Source: Flavobacteriaceae bacterium (GTDB lineage Bacteria; Bacteroidota; Bacteroidia; Flavobacteriales; Flavobacteriaceae). Taken from it: DNA of 16,128 nucleotides. Under the pieces are notes generated by a model. It was not told the origin of the DNA. It made no database searches and saw nothing but the letters and a program-made list of their open reading frames with translations. The position numbers and the translations under genes were made by a program. Below, piece by piece: positions 7,989-15,124 of the stretch. The stretch lies in the NCBI GenBank assembly GCA_029238555.1, contig JAQWFV010000034.1, positions 1 through 16,128 of the forward strand. Direction: 5' to 3'. The stretch's first letter is position 1. Each line of letters begins with the position of its first letter.

Positions 7989-7996
7989 CAAATTTA
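7989..7996 (-). promoter_or_regulatory. Putative -7 element for the small hypothetical gene
   Basis: On the minus strand this reads TAAATTTG, matching TAnnTTTG, 30 bases upstream of the ATG at 7959. The spacing is the same as for the kinase operon and close to that of trxB. It supports the shorter start of the gene. Confidence 0.4.
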
Positions 7997-8069
7997 GCAC
8001 AAATAAACACGCCATATTTTATAAGAAATGTTAAAAACAACTACATTCATGTTAAAAATATACAAAGCC

Positions 8070-9377
8070 ATGAGTCACTATAATTACCTCATTGAAAAAA
8101 CAAAAATAACTGCTCTTATGGCTTTAATAGGCAGTTTTATAGTTGGATGCGGAGGCGCAGTTAAAGTGCAACAAAAAAACATACACAAGCATTTTAAAGG
8201 AAAAAACTTTGAAAATCAAATGACTGGACTCACTGTGATAGATCCAGAGAAGAATGATACTCTCGTCAATATAAACGGAAGCCAATATTTTATTCCTGCC
8301 AGCAATACAAAGATTTTTACCCTGTACACAGCACTTGAATTACTCCCAGAAAAAATGCCTCTATTCAGATATCAGAAAAAAGGAATAGATTCTATACTCA
8401 TTGCCGGGATGGGAAACCCAACTTCATTTCATCCTTTTTTCAAAGACAGCACTTTAGTCAGCGCCTTAGCGAAATATACCCACGTTGGAATTGTGGGAAA
8501 CAGGCTATTAGATTTTCCATATGGGCCAGGTTGGGCGTGGGAAGACTACGACACTTATTACGCTCCAGAGCGGGCAGCTTTACCCCTTTATGGAAACGTA
8601 TTTAGTGTGATTGAGAATGATACTGTCTCCATTCAAGAACCCCAGCTATTTACCGCTTTAGTTAAAAGAAAAAACAATGAAAATCAATTTTATAGAAGCG
8701 CAGAAAAGAATATTTTTTACCTGCCGGAAAAAGAATCATTGTCTCTTGAAATACCTTATAAAACCTCGGATAGTATAACAGCAGTTCTTCTTGGTAATTT
8801 GTTAAAAAAAGAGGTTTTTATCTCTCCAGAGTTTACAAGCAAAACAGAAATTGCCTATGGTATTTCAAGAGACAGTGTATTAGAGCGAATGATGGAAGTA
8901 AGTGATAATTTTTTAGCAGAACAACTGTTACTTAGTGCTGCTGAGTTCACTTTAGACAGCATGCAAGCCTCTAGTATTCAAAAATATATATTAAGAGGAA
9001 GTTTAAAAGACTTGGTCCAAAAACCTAGATGGGTAGATGGTTCCGGACTGTCTAGATACAATTTATTTACACCGCTATCTATGACTCAGGTACTCCACAA
9101 GATGTATCTAAAATATTCTTGGGATAAACTAATTCATTTCTTCCCGATAGGAGGAGAAAAAGGCACCCTAAAAAACTGGTTTAAAGGGGAGCAAAAACCT
9201 TATATACACGCAAAGACTGGCAGTCTTGGAAATACCTATTGTCTCAGTGGATTTTTAATCACAAAAAAGAATAAAACGCTAATTTTCAGCTATATGAACA
9301 ATCATTTCACCAAGCCAAGTAGCCAAATCAAGCAGGAAATGGAAATGGTTTTAGAGGCTATTAGAGATCAGTATTAA
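8070..9377 (+). CDS. dacB: D-alanyl-D-alanine carboxypeptidase, PBP4/S13 family lipoprotein
   Basis: Penicillin-binding protein of the S13 (PBP4/DacB) family, 435 residues from this start. Numbered from the first possible ATG (8028), it has the serine motif S92-N-T-K95 in PASNTKIF, the second motif S292-D-N294 in VSDNFLAEQLL, WVDGSGLSRYN (335-345) and the third motif K396-T-G398 in HAKTGSL. All three active-site motifs are intact. GMGNP (127-131) is also typical of the family. Such enzymes trim the terminal D-Ala or cleave D-Ala-meso-DAP crosslinks in peptidoglycan. A lipobox IVGC (Cys 41) after a hydrophobic run predicts a lipid-anchored periplasmic protein. The ATG at 8070 gives a normal signal peptide; starts at 8028 and 8049 would add unusual N-terminal residues. 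No good promoter was found in the 110-base gap upstream. Confidence 0.9.
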   Translation: MSHYNYLIEKTKITALMALIGSFIVGCGGAVKVQQKNIHKHFKGKNFENQMTGLTVIDPEKNDTLVNINGSQYFIPASNTKIFTLYTALELLPEKMPLFRYQKKGIDSILIAGMGNPTSFHPFFKDSTLVSALAKYTHVGIVGNRLLDFPYGPGWAWEDYDTYYAPERAALPLYGNVFSVIENDTVSIQEPQLFTALVKRKNNENQFYRSAEKNIFYLPEKESLSLEIPYKTSDSITAVLLGNLLKKEVFISPEFTSKTEIAYGISRDSVLERMMEVSDNFLAEQLLLSAAEFTLDSMQASSIQKYILRGSLKDLVQKPRWVDGSGLSRYNLFTPLSMTQVLHKMYLKYSWDKLIHFFPIGGEKGTLKNWFKGEQKPYIHAKTGSLGNTYCLSGFLITKKNKTLIFSYMNNHFTKPSSQIKQEMEMVLEAIRDQY

Positions 9378-9416
9378 TATAAAAAACCTATTCTAATAAG
9401 TTTCTAAACTGTATGA

Positions 9417-10217
9417 TTAAAACCTATTATCTCCATCCAATAAATCTCCTATACCGCCAAGAAGGCTGCCTTCTCCTTTTCCCTTTCCACCCATTTTAGG
9501 TGCAGCGGCCCAAACCCTACTAGCCAAACGACTAAAAGGTAATGATTGTATATACACAGTACCTGGTCCTTGTAAAGAAGCGAAAAACAAACCTTCTCCT
9601 CCAAACAAAGTATTTTTAATACCTCCCACAAAACTAATATCGTACTGTACGTTTTGGGTAAATCCAACCAAACAACCCGTGTCTACCTTTAAAACTTCTC
9701 CAGCCTTAAGCTCTTTTTTTGCAATTGTTCCGCCGGCATGAATAAAAGCAAGACCATCTCCTTCTAATTTTTGCATAATAAAACCTTCTCCACCAAAAAA
9801 CCCTCTACCAAGCTTTCTAGAAAACTCAATTCCAACAGAAACACCCTTAGCTGCACATAAAAAAGCATCTTTTTGGCAAATAAATTTTTCACCAAAAGCG
9901 GAGAGATCAATAGGAATGATCTTTCCAGGATAAGGAGAAGCAAAACTCACTCCCTTTTTTCCTTGACCTATATTTAAAAAAGCAGTCATAAATAGGCTTT
10001 CTCCTGTCAGTAATCTTTTCCCTGCTGAAAATAAGGAGCCCAAAACCCCTTCATTTTGTTTGGAGCCGTCTCCAAAGATGGTCTCCATTTGAATGTCCTG
10101 ATCCATCATCATAAAACTCCCTGCCTCTGCCACTACGGACTCACCTGGATCTAATATTACTTCTACAAACTGCATTTCTTCTCCAGAAATCTCATATTCT
10201 ATTTCGTGTGCATTCAT
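9417..10217 (-). CDS. AIM24 / TIGR00266 family protein
   Basis: Protein of 266 residues in the AIM24 family (PF01987, TIGR00266), a double beta-sandwich fold without signal peptide or membrane helix. The N-terminus MNAHEIEYEISGEEMQFVEV followed by LDPGESVVAEAGSFMMMD is typical. Two repeated GGEG turns occur, in RGFFGGEGFIMQ and TLFGGEGLFFASL, each followed by a hydrophobic strand, reflecting the internal pseudo-symmetry of the fold. The C-terminus is glycine and lysine rich (GGKGKGEGSLLGG). The bacterial function is unknown; the yeast relative affects mitochondrial inner-membrane organisation. An ATG at 10242-10244 would add nine residues but would overlap the upstream gene by 25 bases. The ATG at 10215-10217 begins the conserved part and lies 2 bases after the upstream stop, so I chose it. 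It is cotranscribed with the DUF4442 gene. Confidence 0.9.
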   Translation of the reverse strand: MNAHEIEYEISGEEMQFVEVILDPGESVVAEAGSFMMMDQDIQMETIFGDGSKQNEGVLGSLFSAGKRLLTGESLFMTAFLNIGQGKKGVSFASPYPGKIIPIDLSAFGEKFICQKDAFLCAAKGVSVGIEFSRKLGRGFFGGEGFIMQKLEGDGLAFIHAGGTIAKKELKAGEVLKVDTGCLVGFTQNVQYDISFVGGIKNTLFGGEGLFFASLQGPGTVYIQSLPFSRLASRVWAAAPKMGGKGKGEGSLLGGIGDLLDGDNRF

Positions 10218-10219
10218 AT

Positions 10220-10675
10220 TTACTGTTTTTTCTTTATAGTCCATTGAAATTCAAAAGTAGCCACACTGACCCCTAACTCGTTTATACCAACAGCTTTCAT
10301 CCAAAAGGTCTCCCCTTCTCCTGTAGTGATTGTTTTTTGGATGGCTGGCGCTATTAAGTGTCCATCTTCGCAGCTAAAAACAATTCGTCCTGTTGCTTTT
10401 TTAGTGAATGATGCCTTGTTATGAGCTACTAACATAGATATTGATTGGCCGGATTGTTTAATTTGATCTATTACCATAGCTCCAGTAGCCAATTCGGCAG
10501 CCATACCCTGTACCGCCCAAAACATGGAATTAAAGGGATTTTGATTGATCCACCTATGGGTAACACTTACTTCTGCTGTGTTCTCAGTAATACGTTTTAG
10601 TCTAACACCACACCACCAAGCAGCGGGTAGTTTGAAAAAAAGATAGGTATTAAACTTAAAAACAGAAGTAGCCAT
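10220..10675 (-). CDS. DUF4442 (hotdog-fold, thioesterase-like) protein
   Basis: Protein of 151 residues matching the DUF4442 family, which is predicted to adopt a hotdog fold related to acyl-CoA thioesterases. Diagnostic segments are FFKLPAAWWCGVRL near the start, VSVTHRWINQNPFNSMFWAVQGMAAELATGA in the middle and VAHNKASFTKKATGRIVFSC later, the last being a typical hotdog strand. No signal peptide is present, so it is cytosolic. A catalytic residue cannot be assigned with confidence and no substrate is known. It is the first gene of a two-gene unit with the AIM24-family gene, 2 bases apart. It is divergent from padR across a 184-base regulatory gap. Confidence 0.85.
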   Translation of the reverse strand: MATSVFKFNTYLFFKLPAAWWCGVRLKRITENTAEVSVTHRWINQNPFNSMFWAVQGMAAELATGAMVIDQIKQSGQSISMLVAHNKASFTKKATGRIVFSCEDGHLIAPAIQKTITTGEGETFWMKAVGINELGVSVATFEFQWTIKKKQ

Positions 10676-10764
10676 ATTTTTAAAAATTTCCTTAAAAATA
10701 CATTATTTAATGCTAGAAATGAATGATACTGTTTTGTTAATTAAATGTTAAATTATAGTACTTT

Positions 10765-10778
10765 GTATTGCATAATAC
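10765..10778. promoter_or_regulatory. Inverted repeat, candidate PadR operator
   Basis: GTATT-GCAT-AATAC is a perfect inverted repeat with 5-base arms and a 4-base spacer. It overlaps the candidate -33 TTG of the padR promoter, a position where a repressor would block transcription. A second short palindrome CATT-GT-AATG (10800-10809) lies just past the -7 box. PadR proteins commonly repress their own operon; assignment of either site to this PadR is inference. Confidence 0.4.
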
Positions 10779-10799
10779 CTTTTAATAGATATATATTTG
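10768..10799 (+). promoter_or_regulatory. Putative padR-pspC promoter (TTG-N21-TATATTTG)
   Basis: TTG at 10768-10770 and TATATTTG at 10792-10799 are separated by 21 bases, matching the Bacteroidota sigma-A pattern of a -33 TTG/TTTG and -7 TAnnTTTG. It is the best complete promoter in the window. The predicted leader to the padR ATG is about 50 bases. No clear promoter for the divergent DUF4442 gene was identified in the same gap. Confidence 0.6.
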
Positions 10800-10859
10800 C
10801 ATTGTAATGTAGCTTAGAGATGGAATTCATCAGGAAAAACTGCAAAATTATTTCAATTT

Positions 10860-11183
10860 ATGAATATTGAAAATACCAAAGCACAAATGAGAAAAGGGGT
10901 ACTAGAATACTGTATTCTCTCTATTTTAAATGGAGAAGACAAGTATGCCTCAGAAATTCTAGAATCATTAAAGGACGCAAAACTTCTTGTGGTAGAAGGG
11001 ACCATTTACCCCTTACTCACCAGATTAAAAAATGCTGGTTTGTTGGCGTACAGATGGGAGGAATCTAGTTCAGGTCCTCCAAGAAAATACTATGCCCTCA
11101 CTGAAACAGGCAAATTATTCTTAAAAGAATTAGACACCACTTGGAATGCCCTTAAAAACGCCGTACAACTTGTTACAAAATAA
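10860..11183 (+). CDS. PadR-family transcriptional regulator
   Basis: Small winged helix-turn-helix regulator of 107 residues. KGVLEYCILSILNGEDKYASEILESL contains the recognition region, VVEGTIYPLLTRLKNAGLL is the classic PadR recognition helix, and SSGPPRKYYALTETGKLFL is the wing with the family signature. It is a short form (PadR subfamily 2 size) with little C-terminal dimerisation domain beyond one helix. It is followed after 6 bases by the PspC-domain gene. In Flavobacteriia this pairing is common and suggests that PadR controls expression of the membrane protein in response to envelope stress. The inducing signal is unknown. An inverted repeat over the promoter is a candidate autoregulatory site. 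Confidence 0.94.
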   Translation: MNIENTKAQMRKGVLEYCILSILNGEDKYASEILESLKDAKLLVVEGTIYPLLTRLKNAGLLAYRWEESSSGPPRKYYALTETGKLFLKELDTTWNALKNAVQLVTK

Positions 11184-11189
11184 AAAACC

Positions 11190-12827
11190 ATGAATAAAAC
11201 ACTCACCATAAACTTAGCCAACAGTATTTTCAATATAGATGAAAATGCCTACCAAGCTTTACAAAGATATTTAGAAGCTGTTAAAAAATATTTAACTGGC
11301 ACTCAGGGTAACGAAGAAATATTAGCCGACGTAGAAGCCAGAATTTCAGAACTTTTTTCAGAAAAATTAACCACTGAAAAACAGGTGATCATATTACAAG
11401 ATGTAGAGCAAATCATTCAAGTCATGGGACAACCAGAAGACTATTCTATAGATGAAGATATTTTTGATGAGACGCCTAAAAGCAATACTAAAACCAGTAC
11501 TCGTGTGAAGAAATTATACAGAGATGGAGATCAGAAATTGATGGGTGGTGTTTGTAGCGGAATAGGACATTACTTATCCATTGATCCTCTATGGATAAGA
11601 TTACTTTTTATTGTGTTCTTATTTGGCGGAGGCTTTTCCGTTATAACTTATATTATTCTTTGGGCGATTGTACCTGAAGCATCTACAACTACACAAAAAT
11701 TAGACATGCAAGGGGAAGCTGCAAACCTTAGTAATATTGAAAAAAAAATTAAAGAGGGATTTGACTCTGTAGCAGATACTGTGAAAAATGCAGATTATAA
11801 AGGGGTAGAAAATGCCGTTAAAGACGGTGGAAATAGTTTTGTAAAAGCACTAGGTGATTTTATTGGAGTAATCTTTTCTACTATCGGAAAAATAATCAGC
11901 ACTGTTTTTAACCTTTTTGGAAAATTCATAGGCTTGCTCCTAATTCTTATTGGATCTGCCACCTTGTTAGGGCTTTTTTTTGGACTATTTACAGTGGGCA
12001 TATTAGACCTTAGCAATCTATCTGGGGTCCAATTCTTTCCCCTCGTTAATGCTTCTGAATTACCCATCTGGCTTTTATCTATTTTACTGTTTTTGGCTAT
12101 TGGAATTCCATTTTATGGCTTGCTTTACATAGGGCTTACTGTAATTACTAAGAACCTCAAGAAAATGGGGAATATCACTAAAGTGAGTTTATTTAGTATT
12201 TGGTTTGTATCTGTAGGCTGTCTAATTTTTTTCGGAATTAAACAAGCCAATTCTTTTTCAGTAAGGGGGAACCAGATCGAACAAATATCTTTAATTGATG
12301 GAAATAGCACAGGAATTCAAGTGCCAGATACTTTGTATCTCAAGGCAAAAAGTTCAGAACATTTTGAGTATTTAAACCACAATTATTTTGATGGCATTAC
12401 TATGAGTTACGACACAAATGGCAATGAAGTACTTTACTCAAAAAGGGTTTCAGTGAATATTAAAAATACCGTTGACAATAGTGTATCTATCAAAACCTAT
12501 AAAAGCGCCAATGGGTATTCATATGAAGAAGCAAAAAACAGGGCTTCTGCCCTATTGTATAATATGGAACAAATAGGTGAAACCATCTATTTTGACGACT
12601 ATTTTATTAGCGCACCCCATCAAAAAATGCGCAATCAAAAAATTGAGATGAGTCTAATCATTCCTAATGGAACTGTTGTTAAAATAGATCCTAGTATGAG
12701 CGAAATGATGGGTTGGGAAAATAAAAATGACCAAGATATGTACAGAAAAGACCTACCTAATGAGATATGGAGAATGGGCGAATCCGGAGTTTTAGAATGT
12801 TTGAGCTGCATTTCATCCGTGGAATAA
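11190..12827 (+). CDS. PspC-domain membrane protein
   Basis: Membrane protein of 545 residues. The N-terminal cytoplasmic part (1-105) is helical and acidic. The PspC domain (about 106-164) shows KLYRDGDQKLMGGVCSGIGHYL, then IDPLWIRLLFIV and a membrane helix ending in LWAIVPE. A charged linker (165-215) follows, then further hydrophobic segments at about 222-272, 292-318 and 332-352. The C-terminal portion (about 353-545) is probably outside the cytoplasm and ends with a paired-cysteine motif ECLSC (C537, C540). Family members relate to phage-shock PspC, which senses or transmits envelope stress, but this long flavobacterial architecture is uncharacterised. It is the second gene after padR. 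In relatives a small secreted head-GIN-domain (DUF2807) gene usually follows; here only a remnant does. Confidence 0.9.
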   Translation: MNKTLTINLANSIFNIDENAYQALQRYLEAVKKYLTGTQGNEEILADVEARISELFSEKLTTEKQVIILQDVEQIIQVMGQPEDYSIDEDIFDETPKSNTKTSTRVKKLYRDGDQKLMGGVCSGIGHYLSIDPLWIRLLFIVFLFGGGFSVITYIILWAIVPEASTTTQKLDMQGEAANLSNIEKKIKEGFDSVADTVKNADYKGVENAVKDGGNSFVKALGDFIGVIFSTIGKIISTVFNLFGKFIGLLLILIGSATLLGLFFGLFTVGILDLSNLSGVQFFPLVNASELPIWLLSILLFLAIGIPFYGLLYIGLTVITKNLKKMGNITKVSLFSIWFVSVGCLIFFGIKQANSFSVRGNQIEQISLIDGNSTGIQVPDTLYLKAKSSEHFEYLNHNYFDGITMSYDTNGNEVLYSKRVSVNIKNTVDNSVSIKTYKSANGYSYEEAKNRASALLYNMEQIGETIYFDDYFISAPHQKMRNQKIEMSLIIPNGTVVKIDPSMSEMMGWENKNDQDMYRKDLPNEIWRMGESGVLECLSCISSVE

Positions 12828-12904
12828 TACAACTGAGTCTTTTGTATTTTAAAAAACCCCTTATATCTCGCACCTTTATTGCGCCTAATTTTAACATCAA
12901 TGTT

Positions 12905-12964
12905 ATGATCGCTTTAGCTAAATTTTTTATCGCATTAGTATTCAGTATACTTTTTTTGTTCTAA
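12905..12964 (+). pseudogene. Vestigial signal-peptide ORF after pspC (possible head-GIN gene remnant)
   Basis: A 19-codon frame, MIALAKFFIALVFSILFLF then TAA, is almost wholly hydrophobic after one lysine and looks like the start of a lipoprotein signal peptide just before its lipobox. It lies 77 bases after pspC, where flavobacterial padR-pspC operons commonly carry a secreted DUF2807 (head GIN) protein. No GIN-like sequence follows in any frame before the epimerase gene. The simplest reading is a decayed gene that kept only its signal sequence. A functional tiny membrane peptide is possible. The frame is open upstream into the end of pspC, which I regard as chance. Confidence 0.4.
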
Positions 12965-12979
12965 GGTCAAATTAATTCG

Positions 12980-13017
12980 TGGGTTTGGTTATATTTAATT
13001 TATAATAACCAAACCCA
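12980..13017 (+). repeat. Perfect 13-bp inverted repeat abutting the epimerase start
   Basis: TGGGTTTGGTTAT (12980-12992) pairs perfectly with ATAACCAAACCCA (13005-13017) around a 12-base A/T loop. The hairpin ends two bases before the ATG at 13020. No T-run follows, so it is not a textbook intrinsic terminator. It could terminate the padR-pspC transcript, act as an attenuator or translation-blocking hairpin for the epimerase operon, or be a protein-binding operator. Confidence 0.75.
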
Positions 13018-13019
13018 AT

Positions 13020-14036
13020 ATGCGACTTACACTGACCCCCTACCAACTAGAGCTGGCACATACCTTTAGTATTTCCAGAGAATCTCATGACTTTCAAGAT
13101 AGCTTAATTGTGACCTTGTCTCATGAGGGAAAAAGTGGCTACGGAGAAGCAACTGCAAATGGGTATTATCAAATAACGTCGGCCAGTATGGCCAAAGAAA
13201 TTGGTCTGTGTAAAAATCAAATAGAAGCCCACGATTTTAAAACTCCTGAATTATTCTACGAACTGCTGAGTTCATTATCCCTTTCTAACTTTTCTAAATG
13301 TGCCTTAGATTTGGCTGCTTGGGATTTGTATGGAAAAATAAATAACACCCCACTCTACAAAATTTGGAATACAAACCTCAACAACTTAGCCACCACCAAT
13401 TATACGATAGGCATTGACAGTGTAGAAAAAATGGTGGCCAAAATGATAGAAAAACCCTGGCCTATTTACAAAGTAAAATTAGGCACTTCACAAGATATTG
13501 CCATTGTAACGGCACTAAGAGCTAAAACAAATGCTGTTTTTAGAATAGATGCGAACTGTGCTTGGGAAACAGATGAAACTATTTCAAATGCTCAAAAACT
13601 CAAAGATTTAGGGGTGGAGTTTATTGAACAACCTTTGGCAGCTGACCGATGGGAAGACATGAAAAAAGTATTTGATACTTCTTGCTTACCGCTTATAGCA
13701 GATGAGAGTTGCCTGGTTCCAGAAGATGTGGCCAAATGTGTGGGACACTTTCATGGGATTAATATTAAACTCACCAAATGTGGGGGTATAAGCCCTGCTT
13801 TAGGCATGATTAAGGAGGCCAAAGCTTTGGGTTTAAAAGTAATGATAGGATGTATGACAGAGTCTAGCGTTGGGATATCGGCCATAGGCCAGCTGCTTCC
13901 CCAATTGGATTATGTAGATATGGATGGTGCTTTACTGCTTAAAAAAGATATTGCCAAAGGCATAGTAATACATGAAGACGCTTCGCTTAGCTATCCTGAT
14001 ATGGGTGGTAGCGGAATAGAATTGTTAGACCTATGA
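13020..14036 (+). CDS. Dipeptide epimerase (L-Ala-D/L-Glu type), enolase superfamily
   Basis: Muconate-lactonizing-like enolase superfamily enzyme of 338 residues. The N-terminal capping domain (1-105) includes GYGEATANGYY. The barrel carries the acid-base lysines in YKVKLG (K151, K153), metal ligands in RIDANCAW (D177), FIEQPL (E203) and LIADES (D228), the second catalytic lysine in NIKLTKCGG (K250) and the loop MIGCMTES. A DxD motif (D300, D302 in DYVDMDGALLL), associated with binding the dipeptide amino group, supports dipeptide epimerase rather than other MLE members. The reaction is epimerisation of the second residue, classically L-Ala-D-Glu to L-Ala-L-Glu in recycling of peptidoglycan peptides; the exact substrate can vary. 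It overlaps the next gene by 4 bases and has a hairpin directly in front of its start. Confidence 0.93.
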   Translation: MRLTLTPYQLELAHTFSISRESHDFQDSLIVTLSHEGKSGYGEATANGYYQITSASMAKEIGLCKNQIEAHDFKTPELFYELLSSLSLSNFSKCALDLAAWDLYGKINNTPLYKIWNTNLNNLATTNYTIGIDSVEKMVAKMIEKPWPIYKVKLGTSQDIAIVTALRAKTNAVFRIDANCAWETDETISNAQKLKDLGVEFIEQPLAADRWEDMKKVFDTSCLPLIADESCLVPEDVAKCVGHFHGINIKLTKCGGISPALGMIKEAKALGLKVMIGCMTESSVGISAIGQLLPQLDYVDMDGALLLKKDIAKGIVIHEDASLSYPDMGGSGIELLDL

Positions 14037-15088
14037 TACAGTATTTTAACAAGGCTATTGGCCCTTATTTGTCTTTTAATAAAAAATCTTATTTGTATTT
14101 TGGAGGTACCAGCTACCTCAGCCTTCAGACCCATTACAGGTTTAAACGTTGGTTGTTAAAAGGAATTCTCAAGTACGGGGCACATCACGGAGCGTCGCGA
14201 CAATCTAATATTAGAATATCCTTATTTGAAAAAGTAGAAAAAGTATTGGCCCAACAAACCAAAGCGCCTCGGGCATTGCTGAGTTCTTCTGGATATTTGG
14301 CTGGTCAGATGGTAGCCAAACAGTTTTTAAATGATCCTTTTGTTCCCATCTATTTGCCTGGAACACACAGTGCCTTAAAAATAGACCCTAAGGCCGTGGA
14401 AACTCATTATGACAATCTTGAAACAAGATTAAACGAGCTGCTTGAGTTAAAAAAACAAGCGGTGATTTTTTTAGACAGTATTGATTTTAAAGGGAAGCAT
14501 TATCCTGAATTCCAACCATTAAAAAGTATGGATCTTTCTTCTTGTATTTTGGTTGTAGACGACTCTCATGCCCTTGGGATCTGTGGCTTAAACGGAGCTG
14601 GATCCTATGAAATTTTAAAACAATTGAAGCCCCGAGAGTTAATTGTTACGGCCTCTATGGGAAAAGGAATGGGAATTAGTGGCGGAGTAGTATTGTGCGA
14701 AGACCATAGAGCAAAAGCTATTACAGCTAGTGCTACTTATGGTGGTGCTAGCCCTGCATCTTTAGCGGGTCTTTATGCCTACCTAGAAGCGCCCGAAATT
14801 TATCAAAAACAACTTCTTAAATTACATAAAAACACCAAGCGATTTATAAAAGGGCTTGACTATCCTGAATTTTTTGACCATCACTTAGGACACCCCGCTT
14901 TTGGATTTCAATCGGCCCAATTATCAAAAGAACTCAAAGAAGCTGGTTTTGTACTAACAAATTTTCCATATCCCACGGAAAAAGATCCCATAATGAGTAG
15001 AATTGTCATTAGTGCAGGGCATAAAAAAAAGGATATTGAGTCGCTTTGCAAAACACTCAATACCCTTATTCCTTCTTTAAATAAGTGA
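14033..15088 (+). CDS. PLP-dependent AONS/KBL-like enzyme of unknown substrate
   Basis: Fold-type I PLP enzyme of 351 residues, related to 8-amino-7-oxononanoate synthase (BioF), 2-amino-3-ketobutyrate CoA ligase and other alpha-oxoamine synthases. The PLP site is intact: VVDDSHALG gives D176 and H179, and TASMGKGMGISGG contains the Schiff-base lysine K211. SSSGYLAGQ (84-92) is the cofactor phosphate region. It is about 30-45 residues shorter than typical BioF, missing mostly N-terminal sequence. The region where BioF has a glycine-rich GSGGSR-like segment instead reads YGAHHGASRQSN (48-59). No other biotin gene is nearby. Its ATG overlaps the epimerase stop (ATGA), so the two are translationally coupled and probably act in one pathway, perhaps on murein peptides or amino acids. 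I would not call it bioF. Confidence 0.85.
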   Translation: MIQYFNKAIGPYLSFNKKSYLYFGGTSYLSLQTHYRFKRWLLKGILKYGAHHGASRQSNIRISLFEKVEKVLAQQTKAPRALLSSSGYLAGQMVAKQFLNDPFVPIYLPGTHSALKIDPKAVETHYDNLETRLNELLELKKQAVIFLDSIDFKGKHYPEFQPLKSMDLSSCILVVDDSHALGICGLNGAGSYEILKQLKPRELIVTASMGKGMGISGGVVLCEDHRAKAITASATYGGASPASLAGLYAYLEAPEIYQKQLLKLHKNTKRFIKGLDYPEFFDHHLGHPAFGFQSAQLSKELKEAGFVLTNFPYPTEKDPIMSRIVISAGHKKKDIESLCKTLNTLIPSLNK

Positions 15089-15124
15089 AAATATAGCGCT
15101 TAAATTGCGCCTTTAATTGGTTCA

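Noticed and set aside
9383..9428. 10-base direct repeat AAAACCTATT flanking the dacB/AIM24 gap
   Set aside because: The second copy lies in the coding end of the AIM24 gene and such short A/T-rich repeats arise by chance.
10218..10244. Upstream ATG (10244) as the start of the AIM24-family gene
   Set aside because: It would overlap the DUF4442 gene by 25 bases and adds nine residues before the conserved MNAHEIEYEI start.
12767..12964. A 65-codon plus-strand frame overlapping the end of pspC
   Set aside because: Its first part is pspC read in another frame; only the last 19 codons from the ATG at 12905 look like a real leader.
14033..15088. Calling the PLP enzyme BioF (biotin synthesis)
   Set aside because: It is short, its substrate-side loop differs from BioF, and no biotin genes are nearby; only the fold family is supported.
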